Source of the DNA: an uncultured Bacteroidales bacterium
GTDB lineage: Bacteria > Bacteroidota > Bacteroidia > Bacteroidales > Porphyromonadaceae
Length of the DNA: 64,000 nt
Direction: 5' to 3'
Assembly: GCA_947290775.1 (NCBI GenBank)
Contig: CAMYPM010000007.1
Span: forward strand, 24,840-88,839
The stretch's first letter is position 1; each line of letters opens with the position of its first letter. Both the position numbers and the translations under genes were made by a program. The notes beneath the pieces were generated by a model. The model saw only the letters and a list, made by a program, of their open reading frames with translations, ran no database searches and was not told where the DNA came from. Positions 8,917 through 20,677 of the stretch are shown in pieces.

Positions 8917-10443
8917 TTATTTCCTCCAAAAAGAGGGCACAAAAATTCCTATCAGTGTAAATACTTCCAAGCGACCGGCCAACATAACAAGACTTAATAC
9001 GACCTTTTCAAAACTTCCGGCTAAAGAGAAGTTCATAGCATGGGGACCAAATGAGGGACCCACATTAGAGATACAGGTTACTGAGTCACTCACTGAAGAG
9101 AGGAAGCTATTGCCCCCCAAACAAAGCAAAAACGTACTAATAATGATTACTCCCAAATAGAGTCCTACAAAAGCAAGTACCTGTATAACCACATCTGTAT
9201 CCACCGCCTTACCATTAAAACGCACATTGGTAACCATACTGGGATGGATACGCTTTTTGAACTCATTGCTGAGGTTCTTTACCATGACCATAAAACGCCC
9301 TATTTTAAATCCACCGGAGGTAGAACCGGCACAGCCGCCCACCGTCATCATAATGATCGCCAAAGAAAAGAAAAACGAATGCCATTCATTCACATTTTCC
9401 GCAGTTACAAAGCCCGTACTGCTTGTAAGTGTAACCACTTGGAAAATAGACCGACGGAAAGCCAACTCAGGGGAGGAGTATATATTTTTAATGAACAGCC
9501 ACAAGAATGTAGCCACTATAAAGAATGCCAAAAAGCCCACAAACCAACTAAACTCCTCTTCCCGATAGAGCCGCTTTAAGCTTCGATGCGCAAGACTCAT
9601 GTAAATCCACGTAAAGTTGATACTGCCGATGAACATGAATAGAGTAAGCACGTACTCCACATACGCTGAATTGAAATGGAGCACTCCATTATTGTGCGTG
9701 GAGAAGCCTCCAGTAGAAATACAGGAAAAGGCATGACAAACCGCATCAAATAGATTCATAGGACCTGCCCACAAGAGCAACATGAGCAGCAGTGTAAGTC
9801 CCACATAAACCCCCCACAAACGTCTTGCCACTTCAGCTATTCTCGGCAAAAAACGCTCATGCTTGATGCCTGTAGTCTCTGCATTATAGAGCGAAGAGCC
9901 CCCGACACTATTCACTTGCGGAAGAGCAAGCGTAAAGAAAATAATACCAATACCTCCCTGCCACTGCGTCATACTACGCCAAAGCAACAAAGCGTGAGGA
10001 AGGTTTTCTATCTCTTCAAATACGGTAGCCCCGGTCGTTGTAAACCCCGATACAGTCTCAAAGAATGCATCTGCTACTGTGGGTACATAGCCACCAAATA
10101 CAAAAGGCAGCATACCGATGGATGAGAGGGTAATCCAGCTCAAGGTCACAGCCAGCATGCCCTCTCGGCTACCCACATGTTGCCTGTGCTTTGTATGATC
10201 TTTTCCCCAAGATCTTAGCAGCAAGGCAACTGCGACCATGATTAGAGCAGTCCATAGGAAAGGCCCTAAAGAACTCTCTCTGTATAAGAGTGAGACAAGC
10301 ACACAGAGTACCAAAAAGCCACTCTCCAGAAGGCACATATTGCCTATTGCATAGGCGATAAAACGGAAATTAATCCAGGGTGCCTGATTGTGCAACCTCC
10401 GCTTAGATATATATTTTGTTGGCACAGCTTTGTTACGCCTCAA
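8917..10443 (-). CDS. trkH: Trk-type potassium uptake transmembrane protein
   Basis: The K+-translocating pore subunit, working with TrkA. The 508-residue protein has about ten membrane segments and the repeated selectivity-filter loops of this superfamily: SGFTTTGATVF, STGGFSTH, TSSTGFVTAENV and CISNVGPSFG. It overlaps trkA by 11 bases, which suggests coupled translation and a 1:1 functional pair. It is the last gene of the long rnr-to-trkH operon. Confidence 0.95.
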   Translation of the reverse strand: MRRNKAVPTKYISKRRLHNQAPWINFRFIAYAIGNMCLLESGFLVLCVLVSLLYRESSLGPFLWTALIMVAVALLLRSWGKDHTKHRQHVGSREGMLAVTLSWITLSSIGMLPFVFGGYVPTVADAFFETVSGFTTTGATVFEEIENLPHALLLWRSMTQWQGGIGIIFFTLALPQVNSVGGSSLYNAETTGIKHERFLPRIAEVARRLWGVYVGLTLLLMLLLWAGPMNLFDAVCHAFSCISTGGFSTHNNGVLHFNSAYVEYVLTLFMFIGSINFTWIYMSLAHRSLKRLYREEEFSWFVGFLAFFIVATFLWLFIKNIYSSPELAFRRSIFQVVTLTSSTGFVTAENVNEWHSFFFSLAIIMMTVGGCAGSTSGGFKIGRFMVMVKNLSNEFKKRIHPSMVTNVRFNGKAVDTDVVIQVLAFVGLYLGVIIISTFLLCLGGNSFLSSVSDSVTCISNVGPSFGPHAMNFSLAGSFEKVVLSLVMLAGRLEVFTLIGIFVPSFWRK

Positions 10444-11779
10444 AGAGTTTGCGTATTTGCTCCATCATCACTCCGTGACAGAAGACAATAACCAAATCGT
10501 ACGGCTCAATTACCGTTTCACCATTGATCATACTGGGTACTCCATTACGTACCATACCACCCAAAGTAATTCCCTCAGGAAGCGTGAGGTCACGCACTCT
10601 TTTACCCACGATCGGTGCACCTCTGCGTGCAATTACTTCTGCGACATCCGCATCTGCGATAGTAAGGCTCTTTACCGTATTGGTGTCCTGTCCTAGAAGA
10701 AGACGGTAAATATGCCCTGCGGTAATGGTTTTACGGTTGATGATGGTACCGATATCCAACTTTTCCGCAAGCGGTATGTAATCCACATTTTCCTCCTGAG
10801 CAATGGTTTTAAAAATACCAAACCGCTTCGCAGCTAAGCATGCCAATATATTCGTTTCACTATTCTCAGTAAGCGCCACGAAGACTTGTGCAGACGAGAT
10901 ACCCACTTCGTTGAGCAGGGATGTATTACGACCATCCCCGTGAAAAAGGGTTACATTCTGAGGCAACCAATTCCGAATCTGATTAATTCTCTCCTTCTCC
11001 TCCTCAATCAATACAAAGTGTATGCTGCGGCTTGCCTTATCAATAGCACGTAAGGCTATATCAGATGCGCCCATCATGAGGACCTTCTTTACCGTCACAC
11101 TCTGCTTGCCACATATACGACGCACCTCGTCAATATCGTTCGCCAATGCAGTAAAGAAGACTATGTCACCATGCTCAAAGCGGGTCTCACCCATTGGGAT
11201 GATGGTCTCCGAATCTCTCTTGATCGCCACGACGTGAAATATCTTGCGCTCCGGTACAGTCAGCTCCACAAGCCGCTTGCCTACTATCTCCGATCCAAAA
11301 CGCACCTTCACACCCACCAGTGCGATCATGCCATTGACCAACTCAATGTACTTACGTGCCCAAGGATTACGCAGTATTGTATTGATCTCCTCTGCCGCCA
11401 ACTCCTCAGGATAGATAAGGGATTTAACCCCACCTTCATGAAAGAAACGCGCATACTCAGGCCCCAAGTAACGCGGATTACTCACCCGTGCCATGGTTTC
11501 ATTCACGCCGAAGTCATTGGCCAGCATACAGGCCAATATATTAGCATGCTCATCGTTCATCACGCTGATGAAAAGATCTGTGCTTTCCACGCCACACTCC
11601 TTTAGATCATGAGCATCGGTCGGATTACCCGCAAAGGTGAGCATATCCTGTCCGGTGGCTATCTTCTCTAAGCTATGTGCGTCTTCATCCATCAGGGTTA
11701 TATCCTGATGCTCTTCATTAGCAAGATTGAGAGCTAAGTGCTGCCCGATCTCCCCGGCACCTGCTACAATTATCTTCAT
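10433..11779 (-). CDS. trkA: Trk potassium uptake regulatory subunit TrkA
   Basis: A peripheral cytoplasmic regulator that gates TrkH according to bound NAD(H)/ATP. The 448-residue protein has two RCK units. The first opens with a Rossmann motif ([14 protein letters not shown], residues 3-16) followed by a TrkA-C domain. The second starts near residue 225 with a less regular nucleotide site ([12 protein letters not shown]) and ends with another TrkA-C domain. It overlaps dxs by 4 bases (ATGA) and trkH by 11. Confidence 0.95.
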   Translation of the reverse strand: MKIIVAGAGEIGQHLALNLANEEHQDITLMDEDAHSLEKIATGQDMLTFAGNPTDAHDLKECGVESTDLFISVMNDEHANILACMLANDFGVNETMARVSNPRYLGPEYARFFHEGGVKSLIYPEELAAEEINTILRNPWARKYIELVNGMIALVGVKVRFGSEIVGKRLVELTVPERKIFHVVAIKRDSETIIPMGETRFEHGDIVFFTALANDIDEVRRICGKQSVTVKKVLMMGASDIALRAIDKASRSIHFVLIEEEKERINQIRNWLPQNVTLFHGDGRNTSLLNEVGISSAQVFVALTENSETNILACLAAKRFGIFKTIAQEENVDYIPLAEKLDIGTIINRKTITAGHIYRLLLGQDTNTVKSLTIADADVAEVIARRGAPIVGKRVRDLTLPEGITLGGMVRNGVPSMINGETVIEPYDLVIVFCHGVMMEQIRKLFEA

Positions 11780-13674
11780 AGCGACAATATAGACTGGTAA
11801 ATATGCTCTGCATCAATGCCTGCATAGCTGCGCTGTAACGGCACACTGCCATGCGGTATAAACTCATCGGGAAGACCTAACCGAAGAAGCTTACCTGTAT
11901 AGCCGCGCTCGCTCATGTATTCAGCTACAGCACTACCCAAACCTCCGATACGGGAGCCATCTTCCACCGTAACGATACGATCGTATCCACTAAATACCTC
12001 TTGCAGAATATCCTCATCAATTGGCTTGAGGAAAACCATATCGAAGAGAGCAGGCTTAACTACTCCCTCCTTATGTAAACGCTCTACCGCTTCACGAGCT
12101 TCAACCCCGATAGCACCTATTGATAGCACAGCTATTCGCTCACCATCTATCAACTTACGGCCCTTTCCAATAGGCACTTTCTTTGCTTCGTTATGCCAAT
12201 CTATCAAAGAACCCTCTCCACGCGGATAACGAATAACAAAGGGACAGAAAGCTTCCTTAGCGGTAAGCATAAGATGACGCAACCAATGCTCATCAATCGG
12301 TGCGGCAATCGTGAGATTAGGAATATAACGCAGATAAGCCAAATCAAACGCACCCTGGTGAGTGGCCCCATCATCTCCTACTAAACCGGCTCTATCCAAA
12401 CAAAATATAACAGGCGTTTTGGCAATGGCGACATCATGTATGATCTGATCCAAACTCCGCTGCGCAAAGGATGAGTATATGTTACAGAAAGGAATCATTC
12501 CCTCATGCGCCAGGCCGGCTGCAAAAGTAACTGCGTGAGACTCTGCAATCCCCACATCGTAAGCTCGCTCCGGGAAGCGCTTCATCAACATATTCATCGA
12601 ACTCCCAGAAGGCATCGCAGGCGTAATCCCCACCACTCGTTCATCCTGCTCTGCCAGCTCTACTAATGTGTGTCCGAATACGTCTTGAAACTTGGGAGGA
12701 CGCATGCCATTCTTCTTTTCTCGCTCCCCTGTCACTATATTGAAGCGTCCGGGCGCATGCCAAGTTGTCGGACTAGCCTCAGCAAAGGGATAACCTTTCC
12801 CTTTGATAGTACGAAGGTGCAGAAGCTTAGGCCCCTCCATTTCCTTAATCCTGCTCAATATATCCACCAAGCGCAACACATCATTGCCATCCACAGGACC
12901 AAAGTAACGGATGCTCAGTCCGTCAAAAAAATTACCCTGTGAACGGGAAAGCATGGATTTAAACGAATTATTGAAGCGCTGCACCGTACGTTTGCTCTTT
13001 TCATCGATTAGATTCAAACGCTTCATTCCTCGATAGAGATCAAAACGCACTGCATTATAGGCACGACTCGTATTGATATCTACAAGGTATTTATTCAGTC
13101 CTCCCACATTGGCATCTATGGATATGTTGTTATCGTTGAGGATAACAAGCATATTGTTGGGAAAAGAGGAGGCGTTATTGAGTCCCTCAAAGGCTAAACC
13201 ACCGGTCATTGCCCCATCTCCAATGATGGCTACCACTCGGCGCGGCTCATTCTTCTGCTTGGCAGCTACCGCCATTCCCAAAGCAGCAGAGATCGAATTG
13301 GAGGCATGACCACTAGTAAACGTATCGTAAGGGCTCTCCTCGGGAGAGATAAAGCCGGACATACCGCCCCACTCGCGAAGTGTAGAGAAGTTCTTTCGCC
13401 GATTGGTCAGCACCTTGTGGGCATATGCTTGATGTCCCACATCCCATACGAGACGATCGTAGGGAGTGATGTAGACGTAGTGCAACGCAACCGCTATCTC
13501 AACGACTCCCAAAGAAGAGGCTAAATGACCGGGATGTGTGGAAAGCTCATCCAATAGGAAAGAGCGTATCTCTCGACACAACTCAGGCAGCTTGTTCTTG
13601 GGTAAGCGGCGTAGGTCTTTCGGCTCATTGATGCTTTCAAGAAGCGGGTAATGCACCTTTCCTATTTCATCCAT
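11776..13674 (-). CDS. dxs: 1-deoxy-D-xylulose-5-phosphate synthase
   Basis: The thiamine-diphosphate enzyme that joins pyruvate and glyceraldehyde 3-phosphate, the first step of the MEP isoprenoid pathway. The 632-residue protein shows [10 protein letters not shown], the thiamine-diphosphate/Mg motif GDGAMTGG near residues 152-159 extending to [17 protein letters not shown], and the C-terminal half [29 protein letters not shown] in which the conserved DRAG and H residues are present. It overlaps hisS by 13 bases and trkA by 4. Confidence 0.97.
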   Translation of the reverse strand: MDEIGKVHYPLLESINEPKDLRRLPKNKLPELCREIRSFLLDELSTHPGHLASSLGVVEIAVALHYVYITPYDRLVWDVGHQAYAHKVLTNRRKNFSTLREWGGMSGFISPEESPYDTFTSGHASNSISAALGMAVAAKQKNEPRRVVAIIGDGAMTGGLAFEGLNNASSFPNNMLVILNDNNISIDANVGGLNKYLVDINTSRAYNAVRFDLYRGMKRLNLIDEKSKRTVQRFNNSFKSMLSRSQGNFFDGLSIRYFGPVDGNDVLRLVDILSRIKEMEGPKLLHLRTIKGKGYPFAEASPTTWHAPGRFNIVTGEREKKNGMRPPKFQDVFGHTLVELAEQDERVVGITPAMPSGSSMNMLMKRFPERAYDVGIAESHAVTFAAGLAHEGMIPFCNIYSSFAQRSLDQIIHDVAIAKTPVIFCLDRAGLVGDDGATHQGAFDLAYLRYIPNLTIAAPIDEHWLRHLMLTAKEAFCPFVIRYPRGEGSLIDWHNEAKKVPIGKGRKLIDGERIAVLSIGAIGVEAREAVERLHKEGVVKPALFDMVFLKPIDEDILQEVFSGYDRIVTVEDGSRIGGLGSAVAEYMSERGYTGKLLRLGLPDEFIPHGSVPLQRSYAGIDAEHIYQSILSL

Positions 13675-15029
13675 TGCTCTACTAAGCGTTCTTTTGCGAG
13701 GGCTTCCTGCACCCCTGTTGTCATATTCTTCAGCGTGACCTTACCTTCGCTCATTTCGCTGCTTCCGGCAATTACTACGTAAGGGATCTTTCTATTATCC
13801 GCAAAGGAGAGTTGCTTCTTCAGCTTCGCACAGTCGGGATATACCATACAAGAGATACCTTTCTCTCGCAAGTTGCGTAGTAAAGGAAGGAGGTATTGGG
13901 TTTCTTCTTCTCCTAAGTTAGCGAAAAGTACTTGGCAACTTCCTTCTAACTCTTTCGGGAAGCGGTCTAACTTCTCCAATACATCATAGATACGCTCAGC
14001 ACCAAAGCTGATACCCACTCCGCTCAGGCCTTTCTCCCCAAAGATACCGGTCAGGTTGTCGTATCGTCCTCCTCCGCTAATACTTCCTATCTCCACTTCA
14101 TGGGATTTAATCTCCATTATAGTACCCGTGTAATAGCCTAAGCCACGAGCCAGCCGGCTATCAAAACGCACTTCAAACGCTTCTTCCGCTTCCTGGGGCA
14201 AATGGCTTAAGATAAAGCGCATCTCTTGTATGCCTTCTAATCCGATAGAGCTAGCCTTTAGCAGCACTTCCAACTGAGAGAGCTGCGCCTCGTTGTCGCC
14301 TTCCAAAAGGAGGAAGGGCTTTAAGGCCGTGATACAGCCTTCCTTAAATTCGCATTTCTTTAATTCCTCTATTACGCCCTCTAAGCCGACCTTGTCGAAC
14401 TTATCCATTGCCACCGTCATCTCAGTCAAACGCTCCGGAATGCCTATGCTTTCAGCAATACCGGCCAGTATTTTGCGATTGTTGAGTAGCATAACCACTT
14501 TCAACTGCAACTTTGAGAAGATAGCCTTCGCTAACTCCACAAACTCAACCTCCATGAGCAGGGAATCAGTTCCTACTACATCGGCATCACACTGATAAAA
14601 CTCCCGATAGCGTCCCTTCTGAGGTCTATCGGCACGCCATACGGGTTGTATCTGATAACGTTTGAAGGGCAACGAAATTTCACTTTTGTGCTGTACTACG
14701 AATCGGGCAAACGGAACAGTAAGATCGTACCGCAATCCTTTCTCCGCAACCTTCGTAGTAAGATGCGCTACATTACGCTCCAAAAGGTCCTCATCGCTAA
14801 GCTTTGACAGCCAGTTTCCTGAGTCTAAGATACGAAATACAAGACGATCTCCTTCCTCCCCATACTTACCCATCAACGTACTCATCAACTCTTGTGAGGG
14901 AGTCTCAATTTGCTCATATCCAAAGAGTCGAAACTGCTCTTTAATTGTGTCAAATATATAGTTTCGCCGAAGCATTTCACTCGGCAGGAAGTCTCTGGTT
15001 CCTTTAGGTATAGAGGGTTTACTCATCAC
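13662..15029 (-). CDS. hisS: Histidyl-tRNA synthetase
   Basis: Charges tRNA-His. The 455-residue class II synthetase begins with the family signature [12 protein letters not shown]. It continues with motif 2 ([12 protein letters not shown]) and carries the two histidine-specific motifs [10 protein letters not shown] and [11 protein letters not shown], then motif 3 ([11 protein letters not shown]). The C-terminal anticodon-binding domain is present. Two ATGs are adjacent at the start; either could be used. It overlaps folA by 11 bases and dxs by 13. Confidence 0.97.
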   Translation of the reverse strand: MMSKPSIPKGTRDFLPSEMLRRNYIFDTIKEQFRLFGYEQIETPSQELMSTLMGKYGEEGDRLVFRILDSGNWLSKLSDEDLLERNVAHLTTKVAEKGLRYDLTVPFARFVVQHKSEISLPFKRYQIQPVWRADRPQKGRYREFYQCDADVVGTDSLLMEVEFVELAKAIFSKLQLKVVMLLNNRKILAGIAESIGIPERLTEMTVAMDKFDKVGLEGVIEELKKCEFKEGCITALKPFLLLEGDNEAQLSQLEVLLKASSIGLEGIQEMRFILSHLPQEAEEAFEVRFDSRLARGLGYYTGTIMEIKSHEVEIGSISGGGRYDNLTGIFGEKGLSGVGISFGAERIYDVLEKLDRFPKELEGSCQVLFANLGEEETQYLLPLLRNLREKGISCMVYPDCAKLKKQLSFADNRKIPYVVIAGSSEMSEGKVTLKNMTTGVQEALAKERLVEQWMK

Positions 15030-15555
15030 TCAATTCAATAAATTCTTTCTTTGTCGCTGCTTTACGCTCATACAGAGCAACACGAACAGAATACTCATTA
15101 CGCTCATCGGCTTCGAAATATTCTTCTTTTCCGCATTGCTTCCACTCACTAAAATCAATCTCCGGGAAATGGGCATCTGCATCCGGGAAATACGCCTCTA
15201 CGGTAGTCAAATAAAGGCGATCCGTATAGGGCAACATAGTACGATACAGCATAGCACCGCCTATTACAAAGAGCTCCGTCTCACCTGCTTGGCGAATATT
15301 GCCGAGAGCCTCTTCCACTGATGTGAATACATCGGCATCCGGCAGGGTACTGATCTGTGTAGACACTACTACGTTGCGTCGCCCGGGGAGTGCGCCTTTC
15401 GGCAAGGAGGCATATGTGTTACGCCCCATGAGGATAGTGTGTCCCATGGTCGTAGCCTTGAAACGCTTCAAATCACCGCTCAGACGCCACAGGAGATCGT
15501 TGTCTCTCCCAATAGCTCGGTCCAAGCCCTCTGCAACTATGATTGATATGGTCAT
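15019..15555 (-). CDS. folA: Dihydrofolate reductase
   Basis: Reduces dihydrofolate to tetrahydrofolate, regenerating the cofactor oxidised by thymidylate synthase encoded just upstream. The 178-residue protein has the N-terminal ISIIVAEGLDRAIGRDNDLLWRL region, TILMGRNTYASLP and the glycine pair VIGGAMLYRTMLP. It lies 9 bases after thyA and overlaps hisS by 11, so the thyA-folA metabolic pair is transcribed together. Confidence 0.95.
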   Translation of the reverse strand: MTISIIVAEGLDRAIGRDNDLLWRLSGDLKRFKATTMGHTILMGRNTYASLPKGALPGRRNVVVSTQISTLPDADVFTSVEEALGNIRQAGETELFVIGGAMLYRTMLPYTDRLYLTTVEAYFPDADAHFPEIDFSEWKQCGKEEYFEADERNEYSVRVALYERKAATKKEFIELSDE

Positions 15556-15564
15556 ATCTTTTAA

Positions 15565-16359
15565 TCAAATAGCTACGGAAGCCTTAATATGGGGATAGGG
15601 ATTATAGTCTTCCAAAAGGAAATCCTCATAACGGAAGGCATCTATATCCTTTACTTCCGGATTAATCTTCATTTGTGGTAGGGGGCGTGGCTCTCGCTCC
15701 AACTGCAACTTAGCTTGCTCTATGTGATTGAGGTATAAGTGTGCATCACCTAATGTATGCACAAATGTGCCCGGCTGCAATCCGACCACCTGCGAAATCA
15801 TCATCAACAAAAGTGAGTACGAAGCAATATTGAAGGGTACTCCGAGAAATAGGTCGGCACTGCGCTGGTAGAGCTGTAAAGAGAGTTTCCCTGCTGCCAC
15901 ATTAAATTGCATCAGAATATGGCAAGGGGGCAAGCGCATTTCATTTAGCTGCGCTACATTCCATGCAGAGACAAGCATACGACGACTATCGGGCTGTCGC
16001 TTTATCTCTTCTATCACAGACTTAATTTGGTCTATCGAACCTTTATCATAACGAGGCCACGAACGCCATTGAACACCATAAATGGGGCCTAGGTTGCCCT
16101 GTTCATCTGCCCATTCATCCCAAATACTCACTCCATGATCATGCAGATAGGCTATATTCTGATCTCCACGAAGAAACCATAGAAGCTCATATATAATGCT
16201 CTTCAAGTGCAGTTTCTTGGTAGTAAGCAAAGGGAAGCCTTCCGACAAATCAAAGCGCATCTGGTAGCCAAAGATACTTTTGGTACCGGTACCCGTACGA
16301 TCGCTTTTTTCAACCCCTTCTCGGAGTACTTTATTCAGCAAATCAAGATACTGTTTCAT
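15565..16359 (-). CDS. thyA: Thymidylate synthase
   Basis: Converts dUMP to dTMP using methylene-tetrahydrofolate. From the ATG at 16359 the product is 264 residues, the standard family length, and starts MKQYLDLL like well-known homologues. Motifs include [11 protein letters not shown], the active-site PPCHILMQF with the nucleophile Cys, and [16 protein letters not shown] longer reading from 16422 would overlap rlmN by 4 bases and add 21 residues unlike the family. I prefer the shorter start. The C-terminus ends in IKASVAI as expected. Confidence 0.96.
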   Translation of the reverse strand: MKQYLDLLNKVLREGVEKSDRTGTGTKSIFGYQMRFDLSEGFPLLTTKKLHLKSIIYELLWFLRGDQNIAYLHDHGVSIWDEWADEQGNLGPIYGVQWRSWPRYDKGSIDQIKSVIEEIKRQPDSRRMLVSAWNVAQLNEMRLPPCHILMQFNVAAGKLSLQLYQRSADLFLGVPFNIASYSLLLMMISQVVGLQPGTFVHTLGDAHLYLNHIEQAKLQLEREPRPLPQMKINPEVKDIDAFRYEDFLLEDYNPYPHIKASVAI

Positions 16360-16418
16360 AACAGTACAAAGATAAATATTCCAAAGGACAATAAAGCGAA
16401 GCGCCCTCCGACTAATGA

Positions 16419-17486
16419 TCAAGATTTGGATTCAGTAGTCTGTTGCGCTTGTCTATGCGTAGAGAGCATACCGCAAGCCGCCAATATATCCTCCCCTCGA
16501 GATGCTCTAATAGTTGCGGTTACTCCGGCATCTTCAAGTTGCTGCTTAAATATTTCTAAGCGCCTTGCATCCGTGTGCGGTAGATCTACTCCCGGTATGG
16601 CATGGTAGCGTATGAGGTTCACCCGGCAATTGATTGAGCGCAAGAGGCGCTGCAAACGTCTGGCATGCCCGGGAGTATCATTCAATCCACCAAAAACGAT
16701 ATACTCAAAAGTTAACCTTCTTTGCCCTGCGAAGCTATAGCCCTTTAGCTTGCGTATCAGCTGCTCAAAAGGCACTGCTTTCTCTACCGGCATCAGCTGC
16801 ATACGCTCTTCATGGAAGGGGGAATGCAAACTAATAGCCAAGTGCGCATCACACTCTTGTAGGAAGCGACTTAACCCGGGTTCTACGCCTACCGTAGAGA
16901 GGGTAATACGCCGTGGGCTCATCGCAATTCCCTTAGGCAGCGTGAGACACTCAATCGCCTTGAGCACATTATCCACATTATCCAGCGGCTCTCCCATGCC
17001 CATAAATACTATATTGGTGATATGCTTACGCTCCGGCAATGAAAGAAACTGATTCACAATCTCTGCCGAGGTAAGATTGCCATTGAATCCCTGCTTGCCG
17101 GTCATACAGAAAAGGCAATTCATCTTACACCCCATTTGGGAAGATATACAGAGTGTACTGCGGTCCTCCTCAGGTATATATACCGCTTCAACACAATGCC
17201 CCTCACGGGGAGCATAGAGGTACTTCTTAGTACCATCTACCGACTCCTGTACTTGTACGGGCGCATGCCTGCCAATAGTAGCATGGGCGGCTAAGAGTTC
17301 ACGGTACTTAAGCGATATATTGGTCATTTCATCAAATGACGTAACGCATTTCTTATACAGCCACTCCGTAAGCTGCTGCCCTGCATAGCGTGGCATACCC
17401 AAAGAGACAGCGAAAGAACTCAGTTCATCTGTATTGAGCCCTAACAATTCCAGTTTCTGAGGAGTCTCTTCCATTTGGTCTGTCAT
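16419..17486 (-). CDS. rlmN: Dual-specificity 23S rRNA/tRNA adenine-C2 methyltransferase
   Basis: A radical-SAM enzyme that methylates A2503 of 23S rRNA and A37 of some tRNAs. The 355-residue protein has the cluster motif CKMNCLFC near residues 120-127 inside [16 protein letters not shown], then [14 protein letters not shown] conserved Cys near the C-terminus in DILAACGML fits the methyl-carrying Cys of the family. The gene starts 4 bases after the rnr stop. Confidence 0.96.
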   Translation of the reverse strand: MTDQMEETPQKLELLGLNTDELSSFAVSLGMPRYAGQQLTEWLYKKCVTSFDEMTNISLKYRELLAAHATIGRHAPVQVQESVDGTKKYLYAPREGHCVEAVYIPEEDRSTLCISSQMGCKMNCLFCMTGKQGFNGNLTSAEIVNQFLSLPERKHITNIVFMGMGEPLDNVDNVLKAIECLTLPKGIAMSPRRITLSTVGVEPGLSRFLQECDAHLAISLHSPFHEERMQLMPVEKAVPFEQLIRKLKGYSFAGQRRLTFEYIVFGGLNDTPGHARRLQRLLRSINCRVNLIRYHAIPGVDLPHTDARRLEIFKQQLEDAGVTATIRASRGEDILAACGMLSTHRQAQQTTESKS

Positions 17487-17490
17487 AGAT

Positions 17491-19689
17491 CTATTCTACC
17501 GCCTCAAAATCAATTAGTCGGCGCTCGGCATCACATGAGACCACACGCACTGTAATCTTTTCTCCCACTCGATAGACACGCTTATAACGCTTTCCAATGA
17601 GCGAAAAGCCCGACTCGTCCAACTCATAGAAATCATCCTCCAAAGAGCGAATAGGAATCAATCCATCACAGCCGCTCTGCACGAGCTGTACATAGATACC
17701 CCACTCGGTAACACCGGAAATAATACCATCGAATATCTTTCCTATTTTCGTATCCAAATAGCGTACCTGCATATACTTCACCGAAGCTCGCTCCGCCTTG
17801 GTAGCGACCTCTTCACACTTAGAAGTATACTCTGCCACTTCGCTCAGTTCATTGTACTTCACGCTCTTGGCTTTCTCAAATAGATAGCGGTCTATCAAGC
17901 GATGCACAACCAAATCCGGATAGCGTCGTATAGGAGAGGTAAAGTGTGTATAGTAATCAAAGCCGAGGCCGAAGTGCCCTATATTATCGCAACTATAGTA
18001 AGCAGTCATCAATGTGCGCACCAATACCATTTCCACTAACGGCTGCCTTGGGGTATCGGCGATCTGCTCCAGCACTCTATTGATAGTGCCGGCCGTAGGC
18101 TTTGCTTCTTTGCGGAGCTTCATGGGGAGCAAGTTACTTTCGTCCAGATAAGCGGCAGCCTGCTTGAATGTGTACTCGTCAATAGGGGGATGAACACGAT
18201 AGATGAAAGCACGCTCTGTCTTTGGCTTAGGACCTCGCGTCGGATTGTTAATGCGCTTTGCCACCGTTCTATTAGCCAGTAGCATAAACTCTTCTATCAA
18301 CTGATGAGCCGTGCCATTGACTACCGTTTCCACACCAATAGGATTACTTTGAGCGTCCAAAAGAAACTTCACCTCAGTAGAACTAAAATTGATACTACCT
18401 CCCTTGAAACGCTCCTTGCGAAGCTTTTGCGCCACTTGATCCAGTAGGCGAAGCTCCGCTGCGTATGGTCCCTCCTCTCCATCCAATATAAGCTGTACCT
18501 CTTCGTAGGAGAAGCGGTGATCACTATTTATAACGGTGTGACGGATACGATAGTTTACCACCCGGGCATTAACCGTATCGATTGTAAATATCACAGAGAA
18601 GCAGAGCCTATCCTCATTGGGTCTCAATGAGCATATATCATTACAAAGACGCTCAGGCAGCATAGGCACTGTACGGTCTACTAAATAAACGCTGCACCCC
18701 CTGCTATAGGCCTCCTCATCAATTAGTGAACCGGGCTTTACGTAATGGCTGACATCCGCTATGTGTACCCCTATTTCCCACCTGTCTGTATCGAGGTTCC
18801 GCACCGAGATAGCATCGTCAAAATCCTTTGCATCGGCAGGGTCTATCGTAAAAGTTGTGACCTTACGAAAATCCTCCCGCTCAGCGATATCCTCCTTTGT
18901 AATCTTTGCATCCAGCTTTTCGGCGGCTTGCTCCACACGCTTCGGATATCGGTAAGGCAAATCAAACTCAGCCAAGATGGCGTGCATCTCCGTATCCGCT
19001 ACGCCACTCTTGCCCAACACGTCAACTACCTCTCCAATCGGATTCTTACTATTCTCGGGCCACTTGACCATGCGTACAATGGCTTTATCATGGTCATGCG
19101 CCTTTTCAAAGCTTCCCTTCGGCAACAGAATATCGCTATCCAGATACTTATCATGCGTTACCAAAAAAGCGTAGTCTCCTTTCTGCTCCACAACGCCCAC
19201 AAAGTGTTCCTTACTGCGCTTGAGCACTTTAACCACTTCACCTTCCGGCTTGGCTCCTTTCTTATGAGGAAAGAGACGTACTAATACAGTATCACCATTC
19301 AGGGCATGGTGACGATTGCGCTCATTGACGGCAATCTCTGTTTGATCCGCCACGGCACTATTGGTTCCATTGTTGCGTCGCTGAAAAGTAGCCTCTATCG
19401 TAGCCGGTGCACCATGGAAACGATACTTACCTCGCCCCACACGCTCCAGTGTTTTCTCTTGAGCTAAACGCTCCAAGGCACTTTTGACCAGCTCTTTCTC
19501 CTCTTTCGTCTGCGCCTGTAAATAAGCCGATACCTGACGATAATTATAGCTTCCGCCCACATTACTTCTGAAGAACTCCTGTAGTTTCTTCACTGTCTTA
19601 TCGTTAAGCACAAACTTGCCGGTACTCGCTTTATTAGAGCGCTTGGAAGACGATTTCTTTCCCCCTGCTTTTGTGGCCTTCTTTTTCAT
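17491..19689 (-). CDS. rnr: Ribonuclease R
   Basis: A processive 3'-5' exoribonuclease of the RNB family that degrades structured RNA. The 732-residue protein starts with a Lys/Ser-rich tail, then a winged-helix-like segment and OB/cold-shock domains. The RNB catalytic core follows: TIDPADAKDFDDAIS with the metal-binding Asp residues, and LPERLCNDICSLRPNEDRLCFS. A C-terminal S1 domain (FDGIISGVTEWGIYVQL) is present. It is the first gene of a dense operon reaching trkH and lies 29 bases after rsgA. Confidence 0.95.
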   Translation of the reverse strand: MKKKATKAGGKKSSSKRSNKASTGKFVLNDKTVKKLQEFFRSNVGGSYNYRQVSAYLQAQTKEEKELVKSALERLAQEKTLERVGRGKYRFHGAPATIEATFQRRNNGTNSAVADQTEIAVNERNRHHALNGDTVLVRLFPHKKGAKPEGEVVKVLKRSKEHFVGVVEQKGDYAFLVTHDKYLDSDILLPKGSFEKAHDHDKAIVRMVKWPENSKNPIGEVVDVLGKSGVADTEMHAILAEFDLPYRYPKRVEQAAEKLDAKITKEDIAEREDFRKVTTFTIDPADAKDFDDAISVRNLDTDRWEIGVHIADVSHYVKPGSLIDEEAYSRGCSVYLVDRTVPMLPERLCNDICSLRPNEDRLCFSVIFTIDTVNARVVNYRIRHTVINSDHRFSYEEVQLILDGEEGPYAAELRLLDQVAQKLRKERFKGGSINFSSTEVKFLLDAQSNPIGVETVVNGTAHQLIEEFMLLANRTVAKRINNPTRGPKPKTERAFIYRVHPPIDEYTFKQAAAYLDESNLLPMKLRKEAKPTAGTINRVLEQIADTPRQPLVEMVLVRTLMTAYYSCDNIGHFGLGFDYYTHFTSPIRRYPDLVVHRLIDRYLFEKAKSVKYNELSEVAEYTSKCEEVATKAERASVKYMQVRYLDTKIGKIFDGIISGVTEWGIYVQLVQSGCDGLIPIRSLEDDFYELDESGFSLIGKRYKRVYRVGEKITVRVVSCDAERRLIDFEAVE

Positions 19690-19718
19690 TCTATAGTTTA
19701 GTCTTGTTTATTCCATCC

Positions 19719-20666
19719 TTATTGTGGAGGACGATACTTGCCGGCGTACTTATCCCCAAGGATACTTAAATAGCTTATATACCGCGAGACAGCTATTTCC
19801 CCTCTGTCTATTGCCGCACGTACAGCACAACCAGGTTCATTGAGATGACGACAATTATTAAACCGACACTGAGCACTCAAGGCAAAGAATTCCTTGAAAT
19901 AATGTGCGGTATCCTGCTCATCCATTTCCAGCGTGCCAAACCCCTTTATTCCTGGGGAGTCGATTATATATCCCCCATCCAATGAGGGTATCATCTCACT
20001 GGTAGTAGTGGTATGCGTACCCGTACCAAAGTGCGAACTCAGCTCACTTACCGGCAAATCAACTTCCGGCAACAGCATATTGATCAGAGAGCTTTTCCCT
20101 ACCCCGGAGTGACCGGCTACAAGTACAATCTTACCCTTTATCAGCTCGCTTAACTCCTCTTTGCCCTCCGAAGTCTTAGTGGACACTTGCAATACTTTAT
20201 AGCCAATAGATCGGTATAGCTGTGCAAGATCCTCTACATCTTGCTTCAACGCTACCTCCGTGTAGAGGTCCACTTTGTTAAAAACAATGACTACCGGGAC
20301 ACTATACGCTTCTGCGGTAGCTAAGAAGCGATCCATAAAAGTAGTAGTGGTAACAGGCTGTGTAAGCGTAACAACCAGCAAGGCACAATCTATATTAGCG
20401 GCCAATATATGAGACTCTTTCGATAGATTAGCTGCTTTACGAATAATATAGTTGCGCCGAGGTAATATACCCACCACCATAGGCGGATGCCCCTCTTCCG
20501 AATAGGATACCTCCACTCGATCTCCCACGACCACGGGAGAGGTCGAACGCACTCCCTTGAGTCTAAGGTTACCTTTTACTACGGCATCCCTAACTGCGCC
20601 CGTATGATCCGCAATTCGACACACATTGCCCATAGCGCGGATTACGAGTGCAGTCTCCATATTCAA
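19719..20666 (-). CDS. rsgA: Small ribosomal subunit biogenesis GTPase
   Basis: A circularly permuted GTPase that checks maturation of the 30S subunit. The 315-residue protein has an N-terminal OB domain. The G motifs come in permuted order: NKVD (G4) near residue 130, P-loop GHSGVGKSSL near 184 and DSPGIKGF (G3) near 233. The zinc-binding Cys/His segment CRFNNCRHLNEPGC lies near the end. In-frame ATGs at codons 1 and 3 are both possible starts. Confidence 0.95.
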   Translation of the reverse strand: MNMETALVIRAMGNVCRIADHTGAVRDAVVKGNLRLKGVRSTSPVVVGDRVEVSYSEEGHPPMVVGILPRRNYIIRKAANLSKESHILAANIDCALLVVTLTQPVTTTTFMDRFLATAEAYSVPVVIVFNKVDLYTEVALKQDVEDLAQLYRSIGYKVLQVSTKTSEGKEELSELIKGKIVLVAGHSGVGKSSLINMLLPEVDLPVSELSSHFGTGTHTTTTSEMIPSLDGGYIIDSPGIKGFGTLEMDEQDTAHYFKEFFALSAQCRFNNCRHLNEPGCAVRAAIDRGEIAVSRYISYLSILGDKYAGKYRPPQ

Positions 20667-20677
20667 TACAAGTTGAT

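Noticed and set aside
16360..16422. N-terminal extension of thyA giving 285 residues
   Set aside because: The 21 extra residues are unlike the family, and MKQYLDLL at 16359 matches the normal start.
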